A stretch of DNA of 64,000 nucleotides from Talpa occidentalis (Eukaryota > Chordata > Mammalia > Eulipotyphla > Talpidae): NCBI RefSeq assembly GCF_014898055.3, contig NW_023601104.1, forward strand, positions 83,063,106-83,127,105. Reading direction: 5' to 3'. Position 1 is the first letter of the stretch. Each line of letters begins with the position of its first letter. This document shows positions 11,750 through 22,600 of this stretch, piece after piece. The notes below the pieces were generated by a model. The model ran no database searches. It was not told the DNA's origin and saw only the letters and a list, made by a program, of their open reading frames with translations. The position numbers and the translations under genes are program-made.

Positions 11750-12384
11750 GATCCAGAAATTCCATTCCTAGTGTCTACTCAAAGAATGCAGAAACACTAA
11801 TTTGAAGGGACACGTGCACTCCTATGTTCATGGCAGCACTATTTACAATAGCCAAGTTATGGAATCAACTTAAGTGCCCAACCGCAGATGAGTGGATAGA
11901 GAAGATGTGGTCTGCACACACAGTGGAATACTACTCACCTTAAAAAGAATAAATACAAGGAAGGAAGGAAGGAAAGGATGGAGGAAAGGAGAGAGAGAGG
12001 GAAAAATCTTGCCATCTGATCCAACATGGATGGAATTGGAGGGAATTAGACTAAACAGAACAAGTCAGAAGGAGAAAGACAAATATTGGGTGATTTCACT
12101 CATATGTAGATATAGTTATAAAAAAGAACAAATGAACAGACAAAACCAAAACAGACCCTAGAAATCTGACTGCAGAACTGAGGCTACTAGAGTGAAGAAA
12201 GAGGTACACAAAGTGGCGGGGAGTCCTAATTGTGATGGCAGATATGGTTGCCTTGGTGGGGGGTGTGATGTGGTAACATACATCTGAAGAATTTGGGAAC
12301 TTACTTCTCCCCCTAAGTCATGTGCAGTGTTGTAAACCAACATTACCTCAATACAAAACAACAGGATTTAAAAAATATAAAGGA
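11750..12384 (+). mobile_element. L1 3' end, 5'-truncated (ORF2 C-terminus and 3'UTR)
   Basis: ATGATCCAGAAATTCCATTC, CACTATTTACAATAGCCAAG and the WMELEGIRLNRTSQ-like coding segment are the end of L1 ORF2, the endonuclease/reverse transcriptase protein. The frame is interrupted by a purine microsatellite (GGAA and GA repeats, about 11957-12000) and is not intact. The 3'UTR includes GTGTTGTAAACCAACATTAC and ends in an A-rich tail just before the SINE at 12385. Confidence 0.8.
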
Positions 12385-12655
12385 GGGCCTCCCCGGTGGC
12401 GCAGCGGTGGTTGAGCGCTGGGTTGCGAAGCTGCCCGCAGCCTCTGGCAGCAAAGGCTCGATCCCCAACCGCTGTGGGAGGGTCCCACCTGGCGCGCAGA
12501 CCTCGCCTACCGCCCGCTGCTCCCCTCAGCAGTGTGCTTCGGTCCTTCTGCCTGTTCTGCTCCCTGCTCTGGCTCTGGTGAATTCTCTCACCCTCCTGCG
12601 CTTCTGATGGTACCCAGTGCTTGTATAAATAAATAAATAAATATTAAAAAAAAAA
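12385..12655 (+). mobile_element. SINE-B0, full length
   Basis: GGGCCTCCCCGGTGGCGCAG head with GAGCGCTGGGTTGCGAAGC, body with CTCTGGCTCTGGTGAATTC, and a TTGTATAAATAAATA tail. It lacks the B1 block after the B box. It is seated in the A-rich tail of the L1, and GGATTTAAAAAATA recurs on both sides as a blurred target duplication. Confidence 0.88.
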
Positions 12656-12784
12656 AGAGCAAGGATTTAAAAAATAAATAAAATTAAAAATATACAGGAT
12701 ATTTTTGTCCACCATTTGGCCATTCCTTGTAGACTAAAATTCAAAATATATCTAAAAAGAAATTTAAACTTAAAAAGTGAAACA

Positions 12785-13051
12785 GGGCCTCCCTGGTGGC
12801 ACAAGGGGATAAGCACAGCACTATGAAGAAATCCACAGCCTCTGCAGCACGAGTTCGATCCCCGGCTGGCCAAGGAGAAACCCACATGGTGAAACAGACC
12901 TCTCCTGTCTAACCCGCTGCTCCCCGCAGCAGTGTATTTCACTCAGTCTGCCTGTTCTGCTCCCCACTCTGTCTCTGGTGGATCCTCTCACCCCCCACGT
13001 CTCTGGCCTGCACCCCAGCTCTTGTATGCATAAATAAATAAATCTTAAAAA
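12785..13051 (+). mobile_element. SINE-A, full length
   Basis: The complete copy is flanked by an exact AAAAAGTGAAACAG duplication (12772-12785 and 13052-13065). The head reads CCCTGGTGGCACAAGGGGAT and the tail ATAAATAAATC plus A-run. Confidence 0.92.
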
Positions 13052-13065
13052 AAAAAGTGAAACAG

Positions 13066-13850
13066 CTAATGCACAGCTCAAGATTACAGAAAAACATCCC
13101 TGGGTTGAATTCATGTATAGTATTTCTATGATCACAGAAACAGAAGGAAGACATTCTTCAAGACCCAGTGTGACCAACAACAAAATAAAATGATGTGGTG
13201 AGCCTCAGCCTGACGGTGACATCCCAGGAAACTGACAGACCCCAGGCAGCGCCTAGGACTTGAATGCAAAGGTTGACAGAGCCTGCCAAGGAGCCAGATG
13301 CTGCTGTCAGAAACAGGAAAAATGGACCACAGTTTGGTATCTGTTTCCTGTGATTAGCATCAGCCACTCCCATCACTCCCTTTTCCAGATTAATTAGTAA
13401 AATCTGGTGTGAAGAATTTCAATAAAATGTTTGTTCAAAAGGGGGTAAAGGAACGTCTGTTTCAGAGTTGCTTCCCCCGTTAGTAAAAACATGTATGTTT
13501 GTGATGGTGGCTTTTTAAATGCTGTGTCTATGCTTACATTAGTTGGACATTACAGCAGTGTTCGCAAACAGTTAAATGCAATATTGTTTGGCTCTTAGTT
13601 TATGATGTTTTTTCCATTCTTAGCCTCAATAGGTCAAGACTTAATTTTTTGCCTTTTTCCTCTTCCTTCTTACTCTGTTTCTTCTTCCCTTCTTTGTGAT
13701 TTGTCTCTGTATTTGCTTTAATGATGAAACCAGCTCTTGATGTCAAAAGCCAATCTCACAGAGCAACAATAATGTATTAAGAGTAATAACACTTGCCATG
13801 ACACCACACTCAAATGGAACCATGCTTCATTGTGAAAGAAACTACAGCCT
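13066..13850. other. unassigned sequence
   Basis: No recognised repeat. Slightly richer in GC around 13195-13300. Short frames on the minus strand have no recognisable protein similarity. Confidence 0.4.
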
Positions 13851-14524
13851 GGGCCCCCCCCCCCCCCCGGTGGTGCAGGGGGTTAAGTCTCAGCACTGTC
13901 AAGCTGTGGCCACCCACTGCAGCACCAGTTCAATCCCTGGCCAGGGAGCTGATGCAAATAGCACAGCAGGCCATGATATCCTGTCTCTCCTGCTGCTCCC
14001 CTCAGCAGTATATTTCAGTAAATCAGCCTCTTCTGCTCCCCACTCTGTAGTGAATCCTCTCACCCCCTGCACATCTGGCATATACCCCCAGTTCTTCTAT
14101 GCTGTAGTGGCAGGATGGCCACTGAGCAGGTTTTCTGATCCAGCAGATGGGTAAAGGAGAAGTCTTGGAGTCCTCAGTGGCTTTCTCAAGCTTTTATTGA
14201 GCTTTACATGCATTGCAGCAACCACATACATGGCACGTAGGGGTGCCGGGGGGTCAGGAGGCCAGCAGGCCTCCAGGCCCCAGGCAAGTCTTTACTCTGG
14301 GCTTCTCTCTCTCTCTCTCTTCTGCCTCTTCTCTCCTTCTTCTCTCCGTGACTCAATACCCCTCCCATGGCCCACACAAGTAAACAACACAGCTTACAAC
14401 AGTATATAACAACTGCAGGTACCCCATCAGGCAGGACAATCCTAATGGTGGGAGGGCAGAAAAGCCTGAAAAAACATTTACCCTACAATGCATAAATTAA
14501 TAAAAAATAAATCTTAAAAAAAGA
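13851..14524 (+). mobile_element. SINE-A split by an LTR-A insertion
   Basis: The left part (13851-14102) holds head and body; the right part (14489-14524) holds ATGCATAAATTAATAAAAAA and the end of the tail. The head carries a run of about 15 C (13854-13868) where other copies have GGGCCTCCCTGG. The break is in the tail at ATGC, duplicated on both sides of the LTR. This SINE copy therefore predates the LTR. Confidence 0.88.
14103..14488 (-). mobile_element. solo LTR-A, antisense, with 4-bp target duplication
   Basis: Read on the minus strand it runs from TGTAGGGTAAATG to CCACTACA (386 bp), with TG...CA ends and CTCAATAAAAGC as poly(A) signal. ATGC at 14099-14102 is repeated at 14489-14492, so this is a single clean LTR with the provirus lost by LTR recombination. 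The 4-bp duplication fits ERV1-like integrases. A TC microsatellite lies about 14308-14322. Confidence 0.88.
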
Positions 14525-15604
14525 ATAGTTAGATGAATAAATAAATTTAGCATGACTACAACCCAGGAGTTTCATGTTTTTAACTTTTTCCATTTATTTT
14601 AAGATGGTAACAGCTGGCTTTGGGGCTATTTAAACAAGGATGTGCCTTGTATTAGAGTCTTGTATTAGATCACTCTTCTATCCATCAGCTCCTAGGTTTT
14701 CCAGTTCTATTTGTCTGAGCCTATTCACTGAATAGCTCCCTCTCTATAATTCTCATCTCTCCCCATCTCTATTCATCTACTTAAGAGGTATCACACCATA
14801 CACCTCATCTAGCAAAACAATTTAATTCAATAGCTTTTTTTATTTAGAAAATTATGCACACATATTTCTACCACTTGTTCAAAGATGTGCACAAGAAACA
14901 TTTCTATGATGCAAGAACAAAGGCTTGAACTTCTAGGGGTCCTCACCCATAACACTTTAAAATGACTGTGGTTTATTACTCAATAATCAAAGATAGGAAA
15001 ATCTAAGTATGCAGAAAATTGGACATATGTATTCATGTCAATATATGCACAACGGCAGCTTCTTTTAAAAGGGATATCATCATAAACTATTCTGAGAAAT
15101 GGACACTCCAAATAGTTCAGATATTTAGAAGCATGATATTGTGGTGAAGCATATTGCCTGAAGTTTGAAGATCACCATGTGGCCATTTTGAAATCTGTTT
15201 CTCCATCTTTCAGGGGCAGCTAAAATCTGCTAATTGCTTCTCACATAATCCAGTCCAAGAATTAGGGAAATATTAGCACATATTTCTCCTAACACTAGGC
15301 TGCACATTCTTAGGAGCATAAGTATCTACAAATGCAAGAAGTCTCAGATAGGTGGATAGTTTCATGTAAGTCAAAACACAGAGAGGACTAGATGATTCCT
15401 TTCATGCAAGAGAGGATAAACGGCTAGGCTAAGAAAACATATACAGGACTCAAGAAAGAACAGCAACTACCTGAGCCTGTCACAGTATTTACTTTTGTAA
15501 ATTTAAAGGTAAAAGACAAATATACAGCTAGCTGAAATTACTGTTTTGACCTTAGTAGTTTATTTTTCCAAACAAATGTAGTAACATGTTTAAATTAAAA
15601 TATT
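14525..15604. other. unassigned sequence
   Basis: AT-rich, no recognised element and no meaningful frame. Confidence 0.45.
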
Positions 15605-15639
15605 AGGTGCATAAAGTGGGAATATTGTTTTATTTACTC

Positions 15640-15840
15640 TTTTCCCTTTCTTTCCCCTCCTCTCCTGTCTTCTCTCCTCTCTCTCTCCCTCCCTCCCTCT
15701 CCTATGTTGAGGTGCCATTGGTTTACAACACTCTGATCCAGAAGCAGAAGATCACACCTCCTCAAATGCATGTCACCATAGCATACCCACCAAGTATAAA
15801 GATATCTAAAATTTACCCACTATAAGTAAAATATAAGATA
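15640..15840 (-). mobile_element. L1 3'UTR fragment, antisense
   Basis: The reverse complement contains GTGTTGTAAACCAATGGCAC, matching GTGTTGTAAACCAACATTAC in the 3'UTR of the L1 at 11750-12384. The adjoining pyrimidine-rich run (about 15640-15705) would be a purine-rich tract near the L1 3' end. Boundaries are approximate. Confidence 0.5.
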
Positions 15841-16099
15841 GGGTGCATCCAATAATAACAAATCTGCAGTTATATTTGCAGCTGGCAGCACCATGTGGAA
15901 CACTTTGAAATATTTGCAGGCTACATATCCTGCAAATGCGAATCCAAAAGACTAAACTTGGAACAAATATGACACTTCATCAGCTGCAAAGCTAATTGTG
16001 GGTAAGTCTGTCCTCTGACAAGCTCAACCTCTTTGCATTGGATCTAATTTTAGTCATTAGATTGGAGATTTAACTGGAGAATTTCATTAATTTTTTTCC

Positions 16100-16185
16100 C
16101 AAAATGTTTTTATTGTATTATTTCCTTATTGAGGTAATGACAATTTACAATGCTGTGTATGAGTCAAAAGTACGGTATCTGCCGT
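16100..16185 (-). mobile_element. L1 3' end scrap, antisense
   Basis: The reverse complement has GCATTGTAAATTGTCATTAC and CCTCAATAAGG, the same word order as the other L1 3' ends in this window. Only about 80 bp can be followed. Confidence 0.35.
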
Positions 16186-16612
16186 TCTAATTATCTAATT
16201 TTCATCTTAATTTTTGTTATTATATCAAATGTGAAATTTAAGCTTTCAAGCAGAAACTTTTTTATTAAAGTGAATTGTCAGGTGTTTGGAAATAAGCCAA
16301 TGATATTTAAGGCTGAAACAAAGTTGTGGCACAATGTTCCAGGGAAAATGTGTTTTGTTTTTTTTTTTTTAAAGAATATATTTAAGCAATGTTATTGAAC
16401 TAAATTTTCAAAAATCATTTCACAGGTATAAAAACACAGTCATGATATTCTGTTAATTTGTATTTAAAATGAATTTAAGGGGAAAAGGCACACATGTTGG
16501 CAAATATGATTAATTTTCAAAATGAACTTTTTCCTAAAGAGATATATATAAAAAAAAAAAAACTATAAATGTGCCATATTTTAGGTAAGACAACAATAAA
16601 AGGAGTCACTTC
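16186..16612. other. unassigned AT-rich sequence
   Basis: No recognised repeat. Contains short A and T runs (16362-16372, 16552-16562). Confidence 0.4.
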
Positions 16613-16617
16613 CACAA

Positions 16618-17040
16618 TGTAGGGTAAATGGTTTTCAGGCTTTTCTGCCCTCCCACCATTAGGATTGCCCTGCCTGATGGGCCACCCGCAGTTATACTGT
16701 TGTAAGCTGTGTTGTTCACTTCTGTGGGCCATGGCTCAGTATTGAGATATTCCCCAAGAGAAGAGAGGCAGGAGAAATAGGCAGGAGAGAAGCAGAAGAG
16801 GCAGGAGAGAAAGAAGGGGAAAAAAAACGCCAGAGAAGCCCAGAATGATGACTTGCCCGGGGCTTAGAGGCCTTCCGGCCTCCTGGCCCCCTGCACCCCT
16901 GCCTGTCATGTACCTCGTTGCTGCACTAAGTGTAAAAGCTCAATAAAAGCCTGAGAAAGCCACCGAGGGCTCCAAGACTCTCTTTTACCTGGTGTGCTTT
17001 AATCTTAGAAAACCTGCTCTGTGCTCATCCTGCCCCTACA
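16618..17040 (+). mobile_element. solo LTR-A, best preserved sense copy
   Basis: It runs from TGTAGGGTAAATGG to GCCCCTACA (423 bp) with TG...CA ends. CACAA at 16613-16617 is repeated at 17041-17045, a 5-bp target duplication. AATAAA lies at 16942-16947, followed by GCCTGAGAAAGCCACCGAGG and about 70 bp of U5. No primer-binding site or internal sequence follows, so it is a solo LTR. The duplication is 5 bp here and 4 bp at 14103, within the ERV1 range. Confidence 0.85.
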
Positions 17041-17045
17041 CACAA

Positions 17046-18111
17046 GAATTTCAAAATTCTAGAAATTTAAAAATACCTCAAAATAATTGGATTTTGAAAT
17101 AGATATGACACAAAATGTTCAGAGGTAAACATTAGAAAAAATTTAAATGTAATTTATAAATTCCAGTAGATCAATATTTGTGGGAAACTCACTCCCTCAA
17201 GTCTCAAATTCTGCCACATGGTGTAAAATAGAAGAAATTATTTAAAATTAGCCCTTTCAAAAATTCCAAGAAGACTAGCACCTCAATAACTTTTCATTAG
17301 AAACAAAGAAAACATATTTCTACCGACATGATCTGTGACAGCTTTGTCCTTTTATATCGTCTTACCAAATATCCTTCTTTTAACAGTTTGTTTCTTTGCA
17401 AAGGAAAAAAAAAAAAGCAAAAATAAAAACTAGAAAATATTTTATCCCATGCTTGCTGTTTTAGTTTTTCTATTGTAAGTATGATTATCTATCTGCGAAA
17501 GGAGGAAACTTGTATTGGTAAAATGTCTCGTGAGGTTTGGCAAGTTTACATTTTAGCTTTCTTTACTTGGTTTATCTTTCGCATTTCCTATAATATATGT
17601 CTTTTTTTCCTGGCTGTGCACTTAGCAGTCTTCTCAGGTCTAATTTGTGTCCACTGGGAGCAGTTTGTTTGCTTGGTTTTGAGGTTGACACTTCTCTTTG
17701 GAAACTTACCATATGTTTTTACAATATATATTATACCAAGTTGCTGTTTTTTCAGTACATATTTTTATATGTGGGGGTTAACTAGAGCAAAATGAACAGA
17801 TTAAATTATATTTGTCATAGTCTGGCTTAATTTTCACTTGAACTCATTTCAAGCTAAATGTTTCATCCCCATTCATCTTTATTCATTCAACTGTATCCCA
17901 TGGATGTTTGCCATTGAAACACCTGGTAGTTTTCCCTCTTTGGCAGATTCTTGGACTCGTCCTGGCTTTTCTAGTGCTTTGGTAAAATTAAGGCCATTAT
18001 TTTTCTCTAAGGTGAGGAGGGTTTGGGGGTAAATTTAATGTAACTGATTTCCTTGCCAAAGATATACTATGGGTTTGAGAGGCAAATTTCATAACTACAA
18101 CCTCCCTCCAG
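17046..18111. other. unassigned sequence
   Basis: AT-rich. The frame at 17481-17795 is hydrophobic by composition but has no recognised family signature. A usable splice branch point and acceptor appear at the very end (see the candidate exon). Confidence 0.4.
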
Positions 18112-18294
18112 GGTCCCCTGCTTGTTATGGATGTAAATCTTCACAGCGTATTTTGCGGACTTAAAAGGTGGAAGCAACAGACAGTCATTGCCAAAAGCAC
18201 CATGAAAAAAGCAATGCTTCCAAAGACTGTCTCACCGGTAACAAAGACTTTCAGAAGACTCAAAACATGACCTATGGAAGGCAACGGAAAACCT
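18112..18294 (+). other. candidate exon of unknown transcript
   Basis: The segment is preceded by a TCATAAC branch-point-like word, then CTACAACCTCCCTCCAG, and followed by CCTGTAAGT, a strong donor. Length is 183 nt. One frame starting at the first base stays open for 52 codons, then reaches TGA at 18268-18270. It is less repetitive than its surroundings and matches no protein I know. It could be a non-coding RNA exon, a 3' coding exon, or chance signals. No transcript evidence is available here. Confidence 0.2.
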
Positions 18295-18396
18295 GTAAGT
18301 AACTGCTGGGTGCATTCACTAGGTGTGTCATTTAGCAGCTAAAGAATTATGAATTTCAGCCATACTTTATTTTCACCAAATACAAACATCATGTTA

Positions 18397-18698
18397 CTTT
18401 TTTTTAATTAATTTTTTGTTTGTTTGTTTTTATTTATTTATACAAGCACTGGGCACAGAAGCGCAGGAGGGTGAGAGAATTCACCAGAGCCAGAGCAGGG
18501 ATTAGAGCAGGCAGAAGGACTGAAGTCCACTGCTGAGGGGAGCAGCGGGCGGCAGGAGAGGTCTGTGCGCCATGAGGGACCCTCCTCTGGTGGCCGGGGG
18601 AGCAGCCGGGGATCGAACCGGCGCTGCAGAGGCTGCGGGCAGCTTCGCAACCCAGCTTCGCAACCCAGCGCTCAACCACTGCGCCACCGGGGAGGCCC
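18397..18698 (-). mobile_element. SINE-B1, antisense
   Basis: Complete copy; ATCATGTTA at 18388-18396 is repeated exactly at 18699-18707. It carries the B1 block (CGGGGAGCAGCCGGGG in this orientation). A 13-bp unit, AGCTTCGCAACCC, is tandemly doubled at 18641-18666 inside the head, a private change of this copy. Confidence 0.92.
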
Positions 18699-18707
18699 AT
18701 CATGTTA

Positions 18708-19320
18708 ATTTTTGTCCTTCTGATCCATGTCTGTTTCAAGCTGTCTGTGCTATACACTTGCAGAACTGCTTTGTATGGTTTTATCAATTCTACTGATAAG
18801 CCTTATTGCAATTTAAATGATGGACTGAGCACAATAATAATAGAACAAACCTACCAGCCTTCTCTCTGCATTGCCTGCAGCTGGGATGTCCTACACTGAC
18901 ACACAGCTGAATTCCCTATCAGAAGTAGCCTTGACCTCAATACAGATTAGTTCTTTCTGGGTAAAGATTTCACACCAAATAGAGAAAGACAAGAGCAAAT
19001 TACAACAGGTTTTTTAAATTGTTCCTGCAACCACAATATAATATGTTCAGTGTGGGAGCATTGTTAATGATGCATACATTTTCCCAACCACATCCACTCA
19101 TTGATCAAAACCACTGTCAGTAGCATTATTTTTAAAAATAAAGATCGCACACAGAGGCACATGCATGTATGCTGTTCATAACACTCTGTATTTAAATAAA
19201 CATTAAATGTGGAAGGGAATTTTCCTAATTAATAAAATATGTACTCAGGGAGTTCAAAGAGACATTCTGCTGTCTACCGAGTCTAAGTGACCTCATCTAA
19301 AAAAGATAATACCAGTTAAC
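18708..19320. other. unassigned sequence
   Basis: No recognised element. AT-rich with short frames only. Confidence 0.45.
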
Positions 19321-19335
19321 AAAAGTCTAGATTCA

Positions 19336-19597
19336 GGGCCTCCCTGGTGGCACAAGGGGTTAAACACAGCACTGTGAAGCTACCCACAGCCTCTGCAGCA
19401 TGGGTTCAATCTCCGGCCCTCTAGGGAGCTACCCACATTGCGCAGCAGACCTCTCCGGTCTCGCCCACTGCTCCCCTCAGCAGTGTATTTCCGTCGATCT
19501 GCCTATTCTGCTGCCCACTCTGTCTCTGGTGTATCCTCTCACCCCCCGTGCCTCTGGCCTGTACCCCAGTTCTTGTATGCACAAATAAATCTTTTTT
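19336..19597 (+). mobile_element. SINE-A, full length
   Basis: Complete; the target duplication AAAAGTCTAGATTCAG at 19321-19336 recurs as AAAAGTTTAGATTCAG at 19599-19614 with one mismatch. The tail is short, with CAAATAAATC before the A/T-rich end. Confidence 0.9.
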
Positions 19598-19614
19598 AAA
19601 AAGTTTAGATTCAG

Positions 19615-22600
19615 AGCTATTTCCACAATTCTGTGAAATCAGTTGATTCAGTGACATAAAGATCTATCAAACTTTCGTTTGGCATATGAATATAATAAAT
19701 ATACTTTATCAATTTAATCTAAAGAAAAAATATTTTAAAAATATAGGCAAACATCTATGTGAATTATTGTGTTTTGTGCCATTTCCCATTTAAATTATTT
19801 TTTAGATAATTTTTTTTTCACTGTGGGAGCATACTTCTAGAGTACTTTTCTTTAAAAGAAATTATGTGGTCAAGAATATCATCATTTGTGTTACAGCCCT
19901 AAGATAGTTCAATGATTTTTGTCCAACTATGATCTACTAGCTCCAACTTAGAGTTGCAGGGTTCCACTAAAATTTGATTCAAATTTTATTTTAAATAGAT
20001 CCTAAATTTAGTGTAATTTAAATATAGCTTGTATAAAATCATACACAGGGTAATATATACAAATATATATATATGGGTTCACATGTCTGCATATTCACTA
20101 AATATTTAACTTGTTAACAAATTAGCCATTAAAAATACAATAGACATTCCATTTACATTTGATTTAATTAACTAATAATTTAATTACCTGATATTTTAAG
20201 TCAATTTGTTTAGATAACTTTTGAGATTTGAGTGATAAACTTTTATTTGTAAATGGAGCTCTGATTTTAAATAATTTTAAAACCCTTTTCTCCTTTTGCT
20301 AACTCATATCACTCAACAGAAGAACATATATTCCACAGAACTTTGAAAAAGCAAAATGGAAAATTTTTTGTAACATTGTTTGTTAGTAGGTTTTGTTGTC
20401 TTTAGTTTGGTGAAGGTTGGCTGCTGAGCCAGAGATAAACAAAAAGAAAAGTCACATAAAATCACACAGTTGGGATAAACTGGATATATAATGAAATTCA
20501 AGTTATTCATGCATTGGCTGTAGGCTCAGATATAAACTTTAAATGCAATATTCCTTTAAATATTCCCCAAAATATATTTAGATCACCTAAAAGATCTTAC
20601 TCAATAAAGTCTAATGAGAAAAAGAAACACTCAATTTAAATCTGCTAGCACAATAGGGACACAGCACTCAAATGAAGCTGAGCTTTCTTAATTTTATTCT
20701 CAACATTAAACCCATTTTTGTTTACAGATATGTACCTTTCAAAATACTTCTAATTTCTTTCTCTCTGCCTGATAAATAGTACTATTATATAATTTTCAAT
20801 ACAAGATTGCAATCGGCCACGTGCACTACAAGACTCTTGAGGTCAGATTAAAAGTACAGTGATACTGTTAGGAGAAACCCTTGAAAAAGAAAATGCAGGA
20901 GAGCCTGCCTTACTGGACAACCATCACATTGCAATGCACTAGTGAAGAAGAGAGAGGAACGATGTCGTGAATGTTCTAGAGGGCGTTCAAACTAAGGAAG
21001 GCCTGAGAAGACCATCAGGAGTTCATGAGCCAAAATCAGCCTCTGAGGTCCCTCAGGAACAGCTTGCCTGAGTATCCCTACGTGGCTCAGTCACTAGCAT
21101 GGACCCATCCATGGGAAACAAGGTGAGTTCAATGCTGGAAGCAGGAACCTTTACACTATTACATCCGCTTTATTAATTGTCCTGATTGTCATCAATATGA
21201 CATTTAGAAAATACCCTTCAACCTTACATACTAAATAGGATCAAACTTGCATGACTTACTTGACTAAGTAGGACCAATCTTTCAGAGGAAGAGCAGAGTT
21301 CAAGAACCCGGGAGACATCTCACAGCACAGTGGAGCACACGAAATAATGTCACAATATTAACAGTAATATTACACTCCACTGGCAGATCAGCCTGCCTAA
21401 CTAACACCCTCTTCCTTTCCTTTAAAATCATGGAGAAGCACAAGCACATTGACAGAAAGTCCCTTCATTTTGAAGCAGGAGGTCACCACATAGTTAATGC
21501 AATCAAATATCAGGGCTACTCTTTAGGAAGGAGAAAGTCAAAGAATAAAAACAATGCTAACTGGATGCAATTAGATTTTACTGATTTTATTTTGATTTTA
21601 TATGAATATCATCTTCTGTTCAGATTTGAAAAATACTGTTTTGAATTTCAGCCTTTAACCTTCCAGTTTTTTGTTTGTTTGTTTGCGAATTATGTTAACA
21701 CTAATTTGCAACACAATATCTCATTCAGAGTTGAATCATCTTTTCAAATGTATGTTCCCACACCATGCCCTCAGTAAGACACTGAGTCCTCCACCATAAT
21801 CCACTGGACACCCTCCATTTTTGAATAAACAAATGTCTTTTGGCATTTGTTGCTGTTAAGAAAACTTAATTGGTGCAACATATATTACTCAAAGATAAGC
21901 AAACAAAAATGCTTAATATTGATGAATAACGCAGAGACCTACAGTAACATCCTTTGATATTTTCTTACAATATTTTCCTTCACTGTTTTAAAGAAACAGT
22001 AACATGAAGCTACTAACCCATGAGAAATTGATCTTCCTTACTTTAATGTAATTAGTTCTTAATTCCTTCTCTAGTTTCTCTGGATCTGCTTAAGTTTTGA
22101 AACCAATTCAAAGCAAAGTTTTAATTATTACAACATGTAACTTAATGGGAGTTCTTTAGCATTTCACTGCAAACACCTAACAAATCCCTTTCACCCTCAT
22201 CCTCTGATGTCTGTGTTTAATTTTCAACTTTCTAAAACCAGGCATGCATTTGCCACGGAGCATAGAAGTAAGGTAATCACTGTTACCCATTAACACACAT
22301 CCTGGACCTGCCATGTTGGAACTCAGGAGAAAGAAATCAAATCTACCTTCACAGACCTTGGAGGTGGCAGTCACTGGTTATCCACTGAGGTTATTTGATC
22401 CATTTAACCAGCACATTCCCCTTCTCTCATTCCACACAATATTTTATTTGGTCATAATGCAAAAATTCAGCACATCAAGCCTAAGTGTTTTACAAACTGA
22501 GAACCAGATCTTGTGGTTCTGTGAGATAAATAACTTGTCTTTTAGGTCTGATTCAGGTACCTTTCAAGGTATTATAATTCCTTTGGGTCATGAGGGTCTG

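Noticed and set aside
11957..12000. GGAA/GA repeat as a regulatory element
   Set aside because: It is a simple microsatellite within a dead L1 and interrupts its coding frame.
17481..17795. 104-codon hydrophobic frame as a membrane protein gene
   Set aside because: T-rich sequence yields Phe/Leu/Ile-rich frames by chance; no family signature, splice structure or promoter is seen.
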